Below are positions 27,301 through 39,300 of a stretch of DNA of 64,000 nucleotides, in pieces. Each line of letters starts with the position of its first letter. Positions within the stretch are counted from its first letter, which is position 1. The notes beneath the pieces were generated by a model. It worked only from the letters and a program-made list of their open reading frames with translations, was not told where the DNA came from and did no database searches. The translations under genes and the position numbers were made by a program. Location of the stretch: assembly GCF_964340395.1 (NCBI RefSeq), contig NC_135566.1:4778501-4842500 (forward strand), read 5' to 3'. The DNA is from Glandiceps talaboti (Eukaryota; Hemichordata; Enteropneusta; Spengelidae).

Positions 27301-30300
27301 ATTTGCTACCTTTTTGCATAGCTTTACCAAGTACTAAAATGATTCCCGGTGGAGGAATTTTGCGCTTAACATTCTTCAAAAAATTTGTTGAACATATGTT
27401 GTCAAAGTTTATATATTGTTGTATTCATAAGCAAATTATACACAGGAATAAGTATTCAATGACAGATTGTGATCAATGCCGTCATGTCAGACAGTATATG
27501 AAATGTCACTATTGATTGTAAGTATGTGTACGTCTGCTACAATGTAGGTTTTGTAAAACATACAGTGACCATGTCCGTGACGAGTGTCACGTGTATATGT
27601 TCATATCGTAAAAATGCAAATTAATTGAAATACACAATACTTGAGATGACAATCAGTTATGTCTGATGTTTGATATATAGTTCAACTTTTGGTAAAGCAG
27701 GAAATTATAGAAAGATTTTCTCAGTTCAGCCTATAGCACAAGATTTTTTCCAGTCAAGTTTCAACTTGTTGAAGAGAAATAGCCCCATCCATGTTGAGAG
27801 TCTGAGGCTAAGAATCAAACGTCACAACTCAAGATGGTGTATTTGTGTATTTCTGAAGTCAGTGCAATGGTTTACTCTCAAAGTGTGAATCTACCACTGC
27901 ACAACATGCTAATGTCAGCCAACCCAAGTAAAACCACAATCATATAGCATTCCACCAATAGCTGGTTAATTACTATCAAATGGTGAATTTGTTCAATGCA
28001 ATGTGTAAGCTATACATGAGTGTTGTGAGTCTGGTTACATCTATAGAAAATCTATCTGTATCTGGGGAGGACAACTGGTTCTGTTAGACCTTGAAGTATC
28101 AGAGAAAAACACTAAATAATTCAAAAGTGATAAATCTCTTTTCACAAATTCAGAACTGTTTTTAAAGCTTACATTTAATTCAGACTTACTAGATTTGAAA
28201 TTTTTGATGTCGATATATCTTGAATAATAAGCTCACATATATTATTGTCAGAAATATGGAATTATTTTCAAGTTAGCTTAGCTGCTTTTAATTTTTCCTT
28301 CCCTCCTCGTTAAATGTTCAAAATGGACCTTTTCAGTGTACAGTACCCTCTAGAGGCAAGGTTGATACACGATATGATGTGAAGTAAAGAGTTATGTATA
28401 ATGTACTATGATATTGAAATGCTTTGGTACAAAATTTCAATGAACATTAACATTTTTCAAATCGTGTACAGTTTGGATGTACTTGTGACTCCCGCATGTT
28501 TACGTCAAGTATTGAATGACACATCAATTTCTTTGATTGTACGATTTCTTCAAGTCAACACAGACCAGCAAACCTCCCTTATGCATCTACAAAATTCTAC
28601 AAGATGATCATGGCAAATTGTTTGTTGTATCATTTTGATAGGAGTTTGGGGATGGGGGAAGTAAGTTCACCTGGTGAACTGATTCTGGGTGCTGCACTGT
28701 AATAAGCATTACCCTCTGATAACACCATAACCTTGCCATCAACTGGAATAACAAATAAACAAAAAGAAACAGAAAATATACACCACTGTCACATACAGGT
28801 GAACAGGAAGAAAATGCGACAAAAACAAATTCTGTTCAGAAACTGTCTATGTATACCAATGTATGAGTGAGTAATCACTGCAATTTCATCACATTGCAGG
28901 GTATGTCCTCGAAAGACATGTTTTTGGCTGTCGGATACACAGCTTACGTGTTGTTACATGAAACGGAGAAATGACTTACAGCCCTTCCAAAATACAAATA
29001 CAGAATGTTTATCTCTCATTGCTGCTAAATCATGACTAACCACACTGTGCACATTCCTGCCTGATCATAACATTTTCTTTAACATTTAGAGAATCCAAGT
29101 CACTTTGTTGCACAGTGGGATTCTGAATATAGATATCAGCATTACTCTTTTATCTTACTATACCACCTAGCATGCTTGTGGATTGATATGCTAAAAATAA
29201 AAATTCCACTTCAGATGTGTGGTATACATGAAAGACAGTACAAGCACAGTTGTACTCACCTTGTAGGTAGGAAGGAGCCATCTGTGTGGGGGCATTAGAA
29301 GCTACTACACCCCCTGCACCAGCATGTCCACCCGCTGAGGAATTATGTGCATGTCCATGACCCTGTTGTGGTCCAACCATCACCACCTGTTGTTGTACTT
29401 GTGGGTGTGGATGTGGGTAGGGTTGTGGGTGTACGGGTGTCACTGTGGTGATATGTGGACTAGCTGTGTGTGAAGCCACTGGCATTTGTTGTATTTGGTG
29501 AGCCTGTGCTTGTGAGTGTGTCTGCTGTTGGGGTGGGGGTGGGTGTATACCTTGGGGTGACTGAGGAGTGTGTTGCAATGCTTGTGGAGGGGGCTGCATT
29601 TGATGGGCAGCTGGTTGGTACAGTATCTGCTGTTGGGGATGAGCTTGGTGTGCGAGGTGTGCGTTTTGAGTTGGTGGTGGTGCCGAGTGTGGTACTTGGT
29701 GTACTGGGCTGGGTGTGGGATGAGAAGCATGTTGTTGCGCTGCTTGCTGTTGTCCTGGCATTTGTCCCTGTTGATGTTGTGCTGTTTGTCCCTGCTGTTG
29801 AGACTGTTGTGGGGGAGTGTGTCGCTGCTGGGCATGGGGGTGATGCATGTGTGGTTGGGGTTGTGCTGATGGGTGTGGCTGGGGTTGAGGTTGTGGCTGA
29901 TGTTGAGCTTGGGGGTGTGGCTGTGGTTGTGGAGGGGACACTGTAAGACAAAAAGAACAGAAAAAAACACACATGACAAGGGGAGATCATCTTAAAAGAT
30001 TCAATTAAAGCACTGAAAATCCAAATTCTTGAAATCTTAACAAGCTTTGGTGGCCATATTGGATTTAAAATGATTAAATTTTGCTATCATTTTGACCACT
30101 ATTTAAAATGTTTTGCAATGACCTTGGGTTTTTTTTTCATGATTTTAACTGAGACTAAGTCAGAGTTTTCCTGAACAAGGCAACAGCAAAAGTTTAACTT
30201 TTCATTTCTGAGGTGTATTTCTACATTAACAGAGCATCATCAGGTAACCAAATGTACGGCATTATTCAAACACACATGCACATAATCTTACAGAAAACAT

Positions 30301-33300
30301 AGCATTGAATACATTTGATTACTCCAGTTAAAATTACTTGTTTTATTTACACAGCTATCATCACATTGCATGAGTACAACGGGTGGAATGAGATGACCTA
30401 CCATAGACTGGTGCGGCTGACTGTGGTGCGTCTTGAGTAGGATAAGGGTGTTGGGGTGCTTGGTGTGGTGATGTAGCCAACTGTCCTTGGTGTTGTGGAG
30501 GTATCATTCTGTACATGGTAGTAGGCTACACAATAAAAACACAAAACATCTCAATAGCTATTGATGTGAAAATGGGCACAGCACATCTACATAAAAAGCT
30601 TTTCATTATTAATTGACAAACATGATACAGTTGAAATCATTATGTAAGCTCCTACCCATTCAAATTCAACCAAGTTCAAGTTGGGTATGTGAATGACCCA
30701 AGAGTTCACTAAGGAAAGAAGTCTTTTTGTGAATCATTTAATTTCTAATCAGAACAAAAATTTTGTGTGAGTGTCCATTAGACCCTGTAACAGCATTGAG
30801 GAAATCAGATGCTAGTCTAAAAGTCATTCTCCAGCTGTACCGGTACTGTACTAAGAGTGCAAAATGGCTAATTTATTCTGGTGTATGTACACAGTATACA
30901 GTATTACAAGCAATCAGCGAATGAACAGAAGCTGAAAACATAAAGTTACCTTTTGTTGATACTGTATATGCGGATACTGTACATGCTGTTGTAACATGGG
31001 TTGGTTCATTACTGCACCATGGGCGTGTGGCTGAGCAGCATACTGTACAAACTGGGTTTGGGAATACCCCATTTGTGCTACAATAGGTTGACCAGTTGCA
31101 GCAGACACTGGTAACACATGACCTGGTTGAGCCACGTCTGGGTGGTGCTGCATACGTTGTTGTGTTACTATCGTAGGAGCTGTGAAAGGTAAAAAAAAAT
31201 AGACAGGTCAGAGTGGTCGTAGAATTAGCCTACTGTGTGTCAACCTGAGTCAGATATATATATATTGTGACTGGCTGTGTACACTGTCTGTGACTGGCTG
31301 TGTACACTGTCTGGTCACGTCTCTTGAAGCTGTCAATACATTAGCAAGATACCATGGAGCAATTTTGTCATAATAGCCCTTTCTTCCAAACTAAACACCC
31401 TTCTTCTAAACTAGACTGCTGAACTTACAAACGTTCAACCAAACTACACACACTTTCTGCCAAACTAGAAATCCTTTCAGCCAAACTCAACATCTATTCT
31501 GCTGACTAAAACACCCTTTCTGTCAAACTGAACATGAAATAAAATTACTTACGTCTCTTCTGTGGATAGGCAGCTTTTTGCTGTACTTGTGTCATGCCTG
31601 TGACCATGGTTGGAGCAGCAGGCATAGTCACTTGCATTGGAGTGCTCGTCATTACAGTGTATTGTTGGGAGACACCACCAGAGTACACTGGTTGTCCTGT
31701 ATACGACATTGTATGGATGTTGGCTGGTTGTGGTGCGGCCATCACTACAGGACTATGCTGCTGTTGCCTTGGTGGAGTTGGAGTTTTGGCCACTCCAACC
31801 TTCTGTTTGGGAGAAACATACACTGAATTTAGACATGTATATTTTTTCTATAACTTGCAACACTGTGTTTATTAAAATACTCCTGCATTGGTCTCTTTAC
31901 TTATGAGATAGTTCATCTAAGACTCAATCTGATTAAAATCTGATGTTAGATAGGCTGGTTTTCCTGTATTTACCTTTATTCCATCGTTATTGCATCTTTT
32001 ACGTTAGTTTTTTATTTTCCTGGACGAACGCCTTTCCAACATCTGACACAGTATACTTGGATTTCACGTGTAAGTCTCGCCTTGCGAGCGCAGAGCTCAC
32101 CCAATCAGAAATGTTCTCTCTTAGGCAATTTTGAGCGAGGCTGCCGACATTGTACGCATGCGCACGTTCATCACATTATGAAAATGGCGACAGCGTCGGA
32201 CGCAGACGATGTTAACGTTTCTCAGCAAACAAACGAAGAGTCGGAGTGTATAATTGACGTAAGTTAATGGTCATTTTTCATTCATTATTAATTCCTCTTG
32301 TATCGAATATCTACAAGTTAGAAGCTATTGAGAATTGTAAGTTAACGGCATGTAAAATCTTGTACTAGTAGTAGTACGAAGGCAAACACAAGTAACTTCC
32401 ACAATAACAAACCAACTACCGCTACCTAGCTAGTGTTCGGTCAAATCATTACTTCCATGGTCAACTTGACATTTTTAATTCTTACGCATGATTGTTGAAA
32501 CTATCAATTGTCAACTTATGTTAAAAGAATTCTGTTATTAAATTTGATTTATGCATATAAAGCCTAGTATGTATCTGGCCGAAAATGACGTTCATAAAGG
32601 AATGCCAAAATGGACACAACATTTAAAAGCAAATAAAAAATATTGCGATCACCTTTAGTGATCGTGTCACCAAATATGAAATACTACTTTTTTCTTTTTT
32701 TTAAAACCCCAAACGATTATCTAATTCCATCTGTCATAGTTCAGGTATTACTTTAGCCACGTTAGCAAGACTGTGCTCTACCTTATGTATACTGTGTCTT
32801 ACTGTCTCTATACTGTGTCTAACTGTCTCATTTCCATTCTTCACAGGTTTCTCAACAATTTGGAGTAGCAGTGGAGGATATGAAGTCTTCACAAAAGGAG
32901 GCATTACAATTCCTCCTTTCAGGGAATGATGTCCTCGCAATCCTTCCAACAGGATATGGAAAATCTTTGATTTACCATATGTACCCACATATGTTGACAA
33001 GTCAGGGAACTGTATTGGTGGTTTCACCTCTTGTATCCCTTATGAAGGACCAGGTAAGCTTTCTCTCTCGAAGACAATTAATTAGTATTATTTTCTTGAC
33101 CTATTTGTAATAGGACTGTTACCGGTTCAACTTCTGGTGCTTGATTAAGACACACTGTACACTATGTCAATTTTAAAGTCACTGAATGTTGATTTTTTTA
33201 GATATCAATGTTGACGGAAAGGGGACAGTCTGCAGGACTAGCCAGTGAGTTTGTTGATGGCAACGTGTTACCAACGTACCTCTATGGCTAACCAGAGGAT

Positions 33301-36300
33301 TACCTCAAACAGCAAAATAAAATTGAAACAATTAAAAAAAAGTGACAAAATTGTGTTGTTGGTAGTTGATGAAGTCCATACCATTCCAAAATGGTAAGTG
33401 TTGCTCAAGACATAAAATAGATTGCGATTCATCTTACCCCAATTTCAACTCCTCTTATTTCATCTTGTCCTATTATTAACTCGCCCCAACATCACTTGTA
33501 AAAGTCTAAATGAATTAAGTGCATAGACTGAAATTTAAACGATTTTACATAAGTGGCTAGTCAATGTTCAAATGTGCCAGCATATTGTAGCAAAAGGTGG
33601 TGGTTTTGCATGATTTTTGACCTTCCAAAATGTATTACCATCGACGATGTCACATAATATGCACAATTATATTGCAGAGAGTTTGGGCAAGTTGAGTGGG
33701 ATGAGTTGAAATTTGGAAGAGATGATCCACCGCCCATAGAAAACTTTAACATGTAACGAACCAACTACCCACATTACATGTTGTTGAACGGAAATGCTAC
33801 ACAGTTTAGGATGCTTTAAAAGTAATTAATTTAAAGGAAGTTTAAAAAGTTGAAAGTCAAAGTATTTCATGATTGTTGTAGGTTTTCTAAATGAAATAAA
33901 TAAAAAATAACATGTTACAATTTTTTATATTTACTGACTGAAAAACTAGCACTATTATGCAGATGTCATTTTTTTAACCTTTATCCACATCGATTATTGT
34001 ATTTTATTAAATTTATTATCATTTTTCAGGGGTGAAAAAGCAGATGTCAGTAAAAAAAACAGCCAAAGGGGACATGTTGGGGAACTACGTTCATTTTTCC
34101 CCGATGTCCGAGTACTAGCACTTACTGCCACTGCTTCTAAACGCTTACAATACAAGATCAAGGAGAGTTTAATGGTCGAAGGTTACAAAGTAATTAATGT
34201 CTGTCCAAATAAAGACAATGTTAGATATGCTGTTATCAAAATTCCAAGTGACATACCCTCGGTTTTCTTTTGGATGGTAGATAAACTGCGAGAAGATGGT
34301 GCTGTATTTCCACGAACTGTCATTTATTATTCCTCAATTGATGCAACAGCCAAATTATATCATTATTTTAGGGAGGAATACCCACAATCAGATCAGTTCA
34401 TTGGAATGTATCATAGTGAGACGGATACACAAGTTCACATTTGTCAGAAATAACCAAAGATTCCGAATCAGTGTTTCGTGTAATTTTCTGCACAACAGTC
34501 CTCGGGATGGGTGTTGACATGAAGGACATGCATCATGTCATACACTATGGACCTTCATTGGATATTAAAAGCTACATATAAGAGGCTGGCAGGGTTGGGA
34601 GAGACAATAAATCTTCACATTCTGTTCTACTCTATCATGGGAGAATGTTGCGTGATTGTTGCCCAGAATTGAAAAAAGTATATAGTCAATGATTCTGTAT
34701 GCAGAAGACTCAAATTATTTGAAAATTTTGCTTCAGACAAAGATATTGAAAATATAAAAAGTAAGTCTGGACAACACGATTGTTGTGATGTGTGCCAAAA
34801 CAATTGTAAATGTGGTAAGTGTCTGTCAACGTCAAATTATATTGAGAACCATCTTATTCATTATGCTGCTAAAACTGATAGTGATGATGCCACAAGTGAG
34901 TCAGGTAGTCTGGAGTCAGATGCTGTTGTTGATTCCTTGGAAAGCTGTAGTAGTAGCTGTGAGGATTAATTCCTGCCGTCGCACCTGTACCTGTCTCATT
35001 TATGATATCCTCAGTATCTGTTCACCTAGAAGACTATAGTACTACTGAATCCAATTACATTGTACATGCTTGACCCACCATACCAACTTTTCCTTGAATC
35101 CAACATATTTATAAGACAGAACATGTATTTTTGACTAATTTTATTTCTTTTACAAAAGATGCAAACTATTTACTTTGTGTACCATGTTCCATCCATTTTT
35201 TTTAAAAATACACAATAAATTTTCAAACAGATACCTCGGCCTTGTGTATATTTTTTTATGGAATTAACCAATTATGACATCTCCACTACCTTCTTTAGTT
35301 AACAGCAACTTTAATTTTTTTTACAATAAAACAGGACAGGAAAATGTATGGTCACAAAATAGATGATAAAATAAATCATGCACATGTACGTTATAGTGGC
35401 TTGCAGCCACACATGTTGACAAAGTCATCAACTCATCATCCTTTAATTTCTTTTTCCTTCGATTACCCTTCACTTCTTTTCCTTGTTTGTTGACAAAGTA
35501 GTCTTCAAAGTCAAACCCACATACCACACATGTATTCAGTGGGTCCTGGGCTTTCTTGGGTGGAGTTGAAAACATTCTATATAATACAGTAAGACACAGG
35601 TTTTCTGTCAAAAGAAATGAAATTATTTCAAATACAATGATAAGGTAGTGTACAGTTTACCAGTACTAATAATACTATTTATACTTCAAATATGGTACAG
35701 TAAATACTGAGTAACAGTAGCGTTGTGTGTAGTATTATTTTGTTCCCACAATAATACAGTTTCCTGTTGCCAAAACATTTCCTCACTTGTTGCAACAAGT
35801 CGATATAGTTTGGAAATTGAAGATGAACTGATAATCATTCAATATGGTAACACATTATCATAATCACTGTAATGTGATCAACTTGTCAATGTTTTATGGC
35901 ACCACATTAACTAACCATTATTAATTACCGTTTTCGCTAGCATTTGTAATCACTGTTGATGTGTACAAAACCTATCAGTAATGGAGGTCGATTTCTTATC
36001 TTGTTAAAATATCTTTGTTTCCTAAGCGATTTGGTCTTCATTTACGAGATAACAATAGCGTAAATTCACGGTGGTTCTTTTGACATATTCACAAAATATG
36101 TCATATCAATATAGAAGCGATTTTGTAATCTTTCAATGTCATAAAAAAAAACATGCAAATTTCAACTGGCATAGGGTGTGTAGCTTGTCAATAACTTAGT
36201 ATTGGCCCAAATATAATCTGGAAATAGATGAGTGAAACGTAACAAATCTTGGCTAAAGACACAGCGCACCGACTAGTCGATGCAGGTTACGTCTCCATTT

Positions 36301-39300
36301 GCCGTGACGTTCATTTTAAGCATGAGACCGTGATACCCCGGGCCGTGATGAGGCAAGGAACGGAGACACGGCCGGTCTGCAGTTCATTAGGCGCGCTGTC
36401 TGGCCCATGCCTCAAAACTCTCTATGACAAATACGGGAAACAGTTATTCAAAAAGAAATTGGTAAATGGAAAGCAGCTTACTTACCACTACTTGGTATTT
36501 ATCTCCTGTTCACGTTAGTCGTTATATGCATCTGGGCTCCGCTAGTGCACGATCGCTGGGTTGTTTACAACGGAAGCTGTTTGTTTGTGCGTTTCCGATG
36601 CCTCCAATTTGACCTCAGGCGATTATTGAAACGAACACTCTGATTGGCTCGCTCGCAAGGCGAGACTTACACGTGAAATCCAAGTATACTGTGTCAGATG
36701 TTGGAAAGGCGTTCGTCCAGGAAAATAAAAAACTAACGTAAAAGACGCAATAACGATGGAATAAAGGTAAATACAGGAAAACCAGCCTATCTAACATCAG
36801 ATTTTAATCAGATTGTCTAAGACTCTGCTCAGTCCTTCCTTGGAGAAGATAAAGAAGTCACAGGTTCATAATTTCACAACAACTTGGATCGATTTTAGGA
36901 GATCTTCTATTTCTAATTAGAAGCTTTTAGAATACGTAATATGTTTGCAGTACAACAATTGAGGTGAGATTTTGGGTGTCAATATCATGTTTTAGTGGTT
37001 GTGGCAATGCAGGTATTTCTTGATGTGGATACAGTTTTAGTATTGAACAGAAGAGATCAAGTTTGGACTGACAGACTCAACATCTACATCAGCTTTATCA
37101 TGTCGAGACTACACACATCGTGACATTTTATTCAATTCTGTAATAACAAACATACAACACTTACTGGAACAAATGATTTCGCATGTGGATTAAACTCTTT
37201 AGCTTCTGGATTAAGAGTAGATTTCTTGGTTATACTGAAAGATAAAGCCACAATCAATGTTAATTTGGTGTTAACCAATATGGCAAAAATCACTTTGAAC
37301 ACTATCTCAAACTAAACAATGTCGAGATATAGGATGAACCCCTCTCTCAAAAAGAACCAATATATAAAATTGATATAGCTCACCAAGGTGGTATATTACT
37401 ATCACCATATCACTGAGACTGTGTTCTCTTGAGGTGCTGAGAAGACGGTTTAAATCTATCATTTCTTGAAAGTGGGAACATTTAGTTCACAATACATTTT
37501 TTATGGTATGCTACTGTCGTTTTCTTGAAAAGACACAGAGATTGCAAAGTTATATGAGTGCAATTTCTTTGAAGATGCAAAAAAAAATTCATAAGAACTC
37601 ACTCCTCAGTTTTACTAGTGGGTGTAGGTGCAGGTGTTGTAGATTCTTTAGGGTTATCTGTATTACTTGTAGAAGCAGCAACACTGGTTTCACCAGTCTT
37701 ACTCTCTTTGCTATCTCTTGGATTTCCCTTTTCTGCTTCTTTTGTTTTCCCACTTGACTGTTGCAGCTGTGAAATCAATAACATGATAGTAAATATCAAC
37801 ACGAAATGATCACATTTGTAACAACTATACATATAGTTAGTTAGAATGTATGCGAAGTACTCTACATAGAATTCTTAAATTTGCAAAATCCATACATTTT
37901 TACATGAATCTGCATGAGGATTTGTTATTAGTATGATGGCGTATACACACACTCCCATGGTATTCTTAAAAGTTGAAGGCTGCATTTTACTACAATTCAT
38001 CACATCAGTGTTATCTTAACTTGGATTACACAGGATTACTCATAAGTTCTGAGACAGCTTTTTCTACAGCTCTACAGCTCTGCCAAACAACTGTACTTCA
38101 CACCTAAATTTTAATCCTTAATCTGAACTGGACCTTTAAAGGGACGTGCCCACATTTGAACATTTTTCTGGACTATTTTTCTAATGACTCATAATAACAA
38201 GACCCTCTTAGGTCATTCATATTTTCCTCAGATGAATGAAGAAATGTATTGGGGAAGAATATCTAATTGTACATACTGAAATGATCACTAGTAACCACAA
38301 GATCTATAGCACAAGAGATTTGATCACATAATATTTGGGTACACCCATACGCATCAAGTTCATACAGATGTATACATACACACACAAACTTGTCAATGTT
38401 GTATGGATATGTTATACTCATTTAGAGGAACAAATCAATACAAATATGGGTACTAGAGGTTTACATTCATTAAGTATGTACTCTATAGAAACTGTCTGGG
38501 GTTGGTCTGCATCCCTTTACCACAGAGTCACTAATATTTTGTCAAAATTGTTGTGCTTGCTGACACTCTCAGAGTTTACATCAACTCACCTTAAAGTCGG
38601 CACCAAATTTTTTAAGATCTTCTATTTTCTTCATATCTCCTACATCACTACGTGCTGTGATAAAACATACAAAATATTGAAATATTGAAAAATACAATCA
38701 AAACAAGCATGGACAATTTCATACAGAATACTTCTACATGTTGATTGATAACTGGTCATTCTGTTTTCCAATAACTAAGTTCTGTACAGTAATGGGGTTG
38801 AGGCATGCGTTTTTGATAAGAACAAACCACATAAACATGGATAGGAATTAAACAAAGGAATTGTTGTAGTCATAAATCAATAACATTTGTTACAAATACA
38901 ACATATGCTAGTGAGAGTGTATAATGATGTCTGTCATACCCATGTTTTTTAGTTTGTTTAGAAATATGATATAAACATTGAAAGAATGATCTTCAGGTCA
39001 CATATACCACGATAACCACAGAGTAACAGCTACTTTATACAGTAAGATACAGTCATGGGTCGTGCTCTCACACATTTTTTTTTGGTGTCGTAGAGCAGAA
39101 GTCTTCTAAATTCAAAGGCACAGACCCCAACACAAATGTGCTACTAATTGGTGTTGTTGGGCTAATAAAACGAGTCTTCCTCAAAGACATAATCCCCAGC
39201 ATTTCAAATTACAAAGTCATTCAGGTAAACTATTGTGAAGGTCACATAATAAAGTGTTGTAATTATTGAACTACAGTATCTGACATTTATGCCAGGTTTG

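Larger units (their letters stand above)
24451..28670. other. Last ATXN2 intron (4.2 kb)
   Basis: Holds the (CACAA)n tract, the ~540-bp inverted-repeat element and a ~300-bp duplicated low-complexity segment (about 26770-27130) in which GAAAATGACATTTTATG, AATCATAAAAAAT and CACACCAAATATCGAAG-like phrases recur. No nested gene supported. Confidence 0.6.
31925..36815 (+). mobile_element. 4.9-kb TIR DNA transposon with RecQ-like helicase cargo
   Basis: The element is flanked by a perfect 9-bp duplication TCTAAGACT (31916-31924 and 36816-36824). Its terminal inverted repeats are 166 bp (31925-32090 and 36650-36815), begin CAATCTGATT and differ at one base (A/G in the ATTGC[A/G]TCTTTT segment). 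The interior holds a decayed helicase gene on the plus strand (32178-34969) with a downstream AATAAA, a small minus-strand ORF with a CxxC pair (35321-35611) and an ORF remnant near the right end (36243-36518). No transposase is recognisable. The helicase plus 9-bp duplication resembles AcademH, described as helicase-encoding Academ elements with 9-10-bp duplications (from memory). It sits in the ataxin-2 intron 31803-37164, which would otherwise be about 460 bp. Confidence 0.9.

Noticed and set aside
29470-29946. Plus-strand 158-codon Val/Gly-rich frame and two extra minus frames over ATXN2 exon 16
   Set aside because: Shadows of the biased coding exon; they do not join neighbouring exons in phase.
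32178-34969. Host RECQL/BLM-type helicase gene
   Set aside because: The gene lies wholly inside a TIR element with target duplication and is inactivated; it is transposon cargo.
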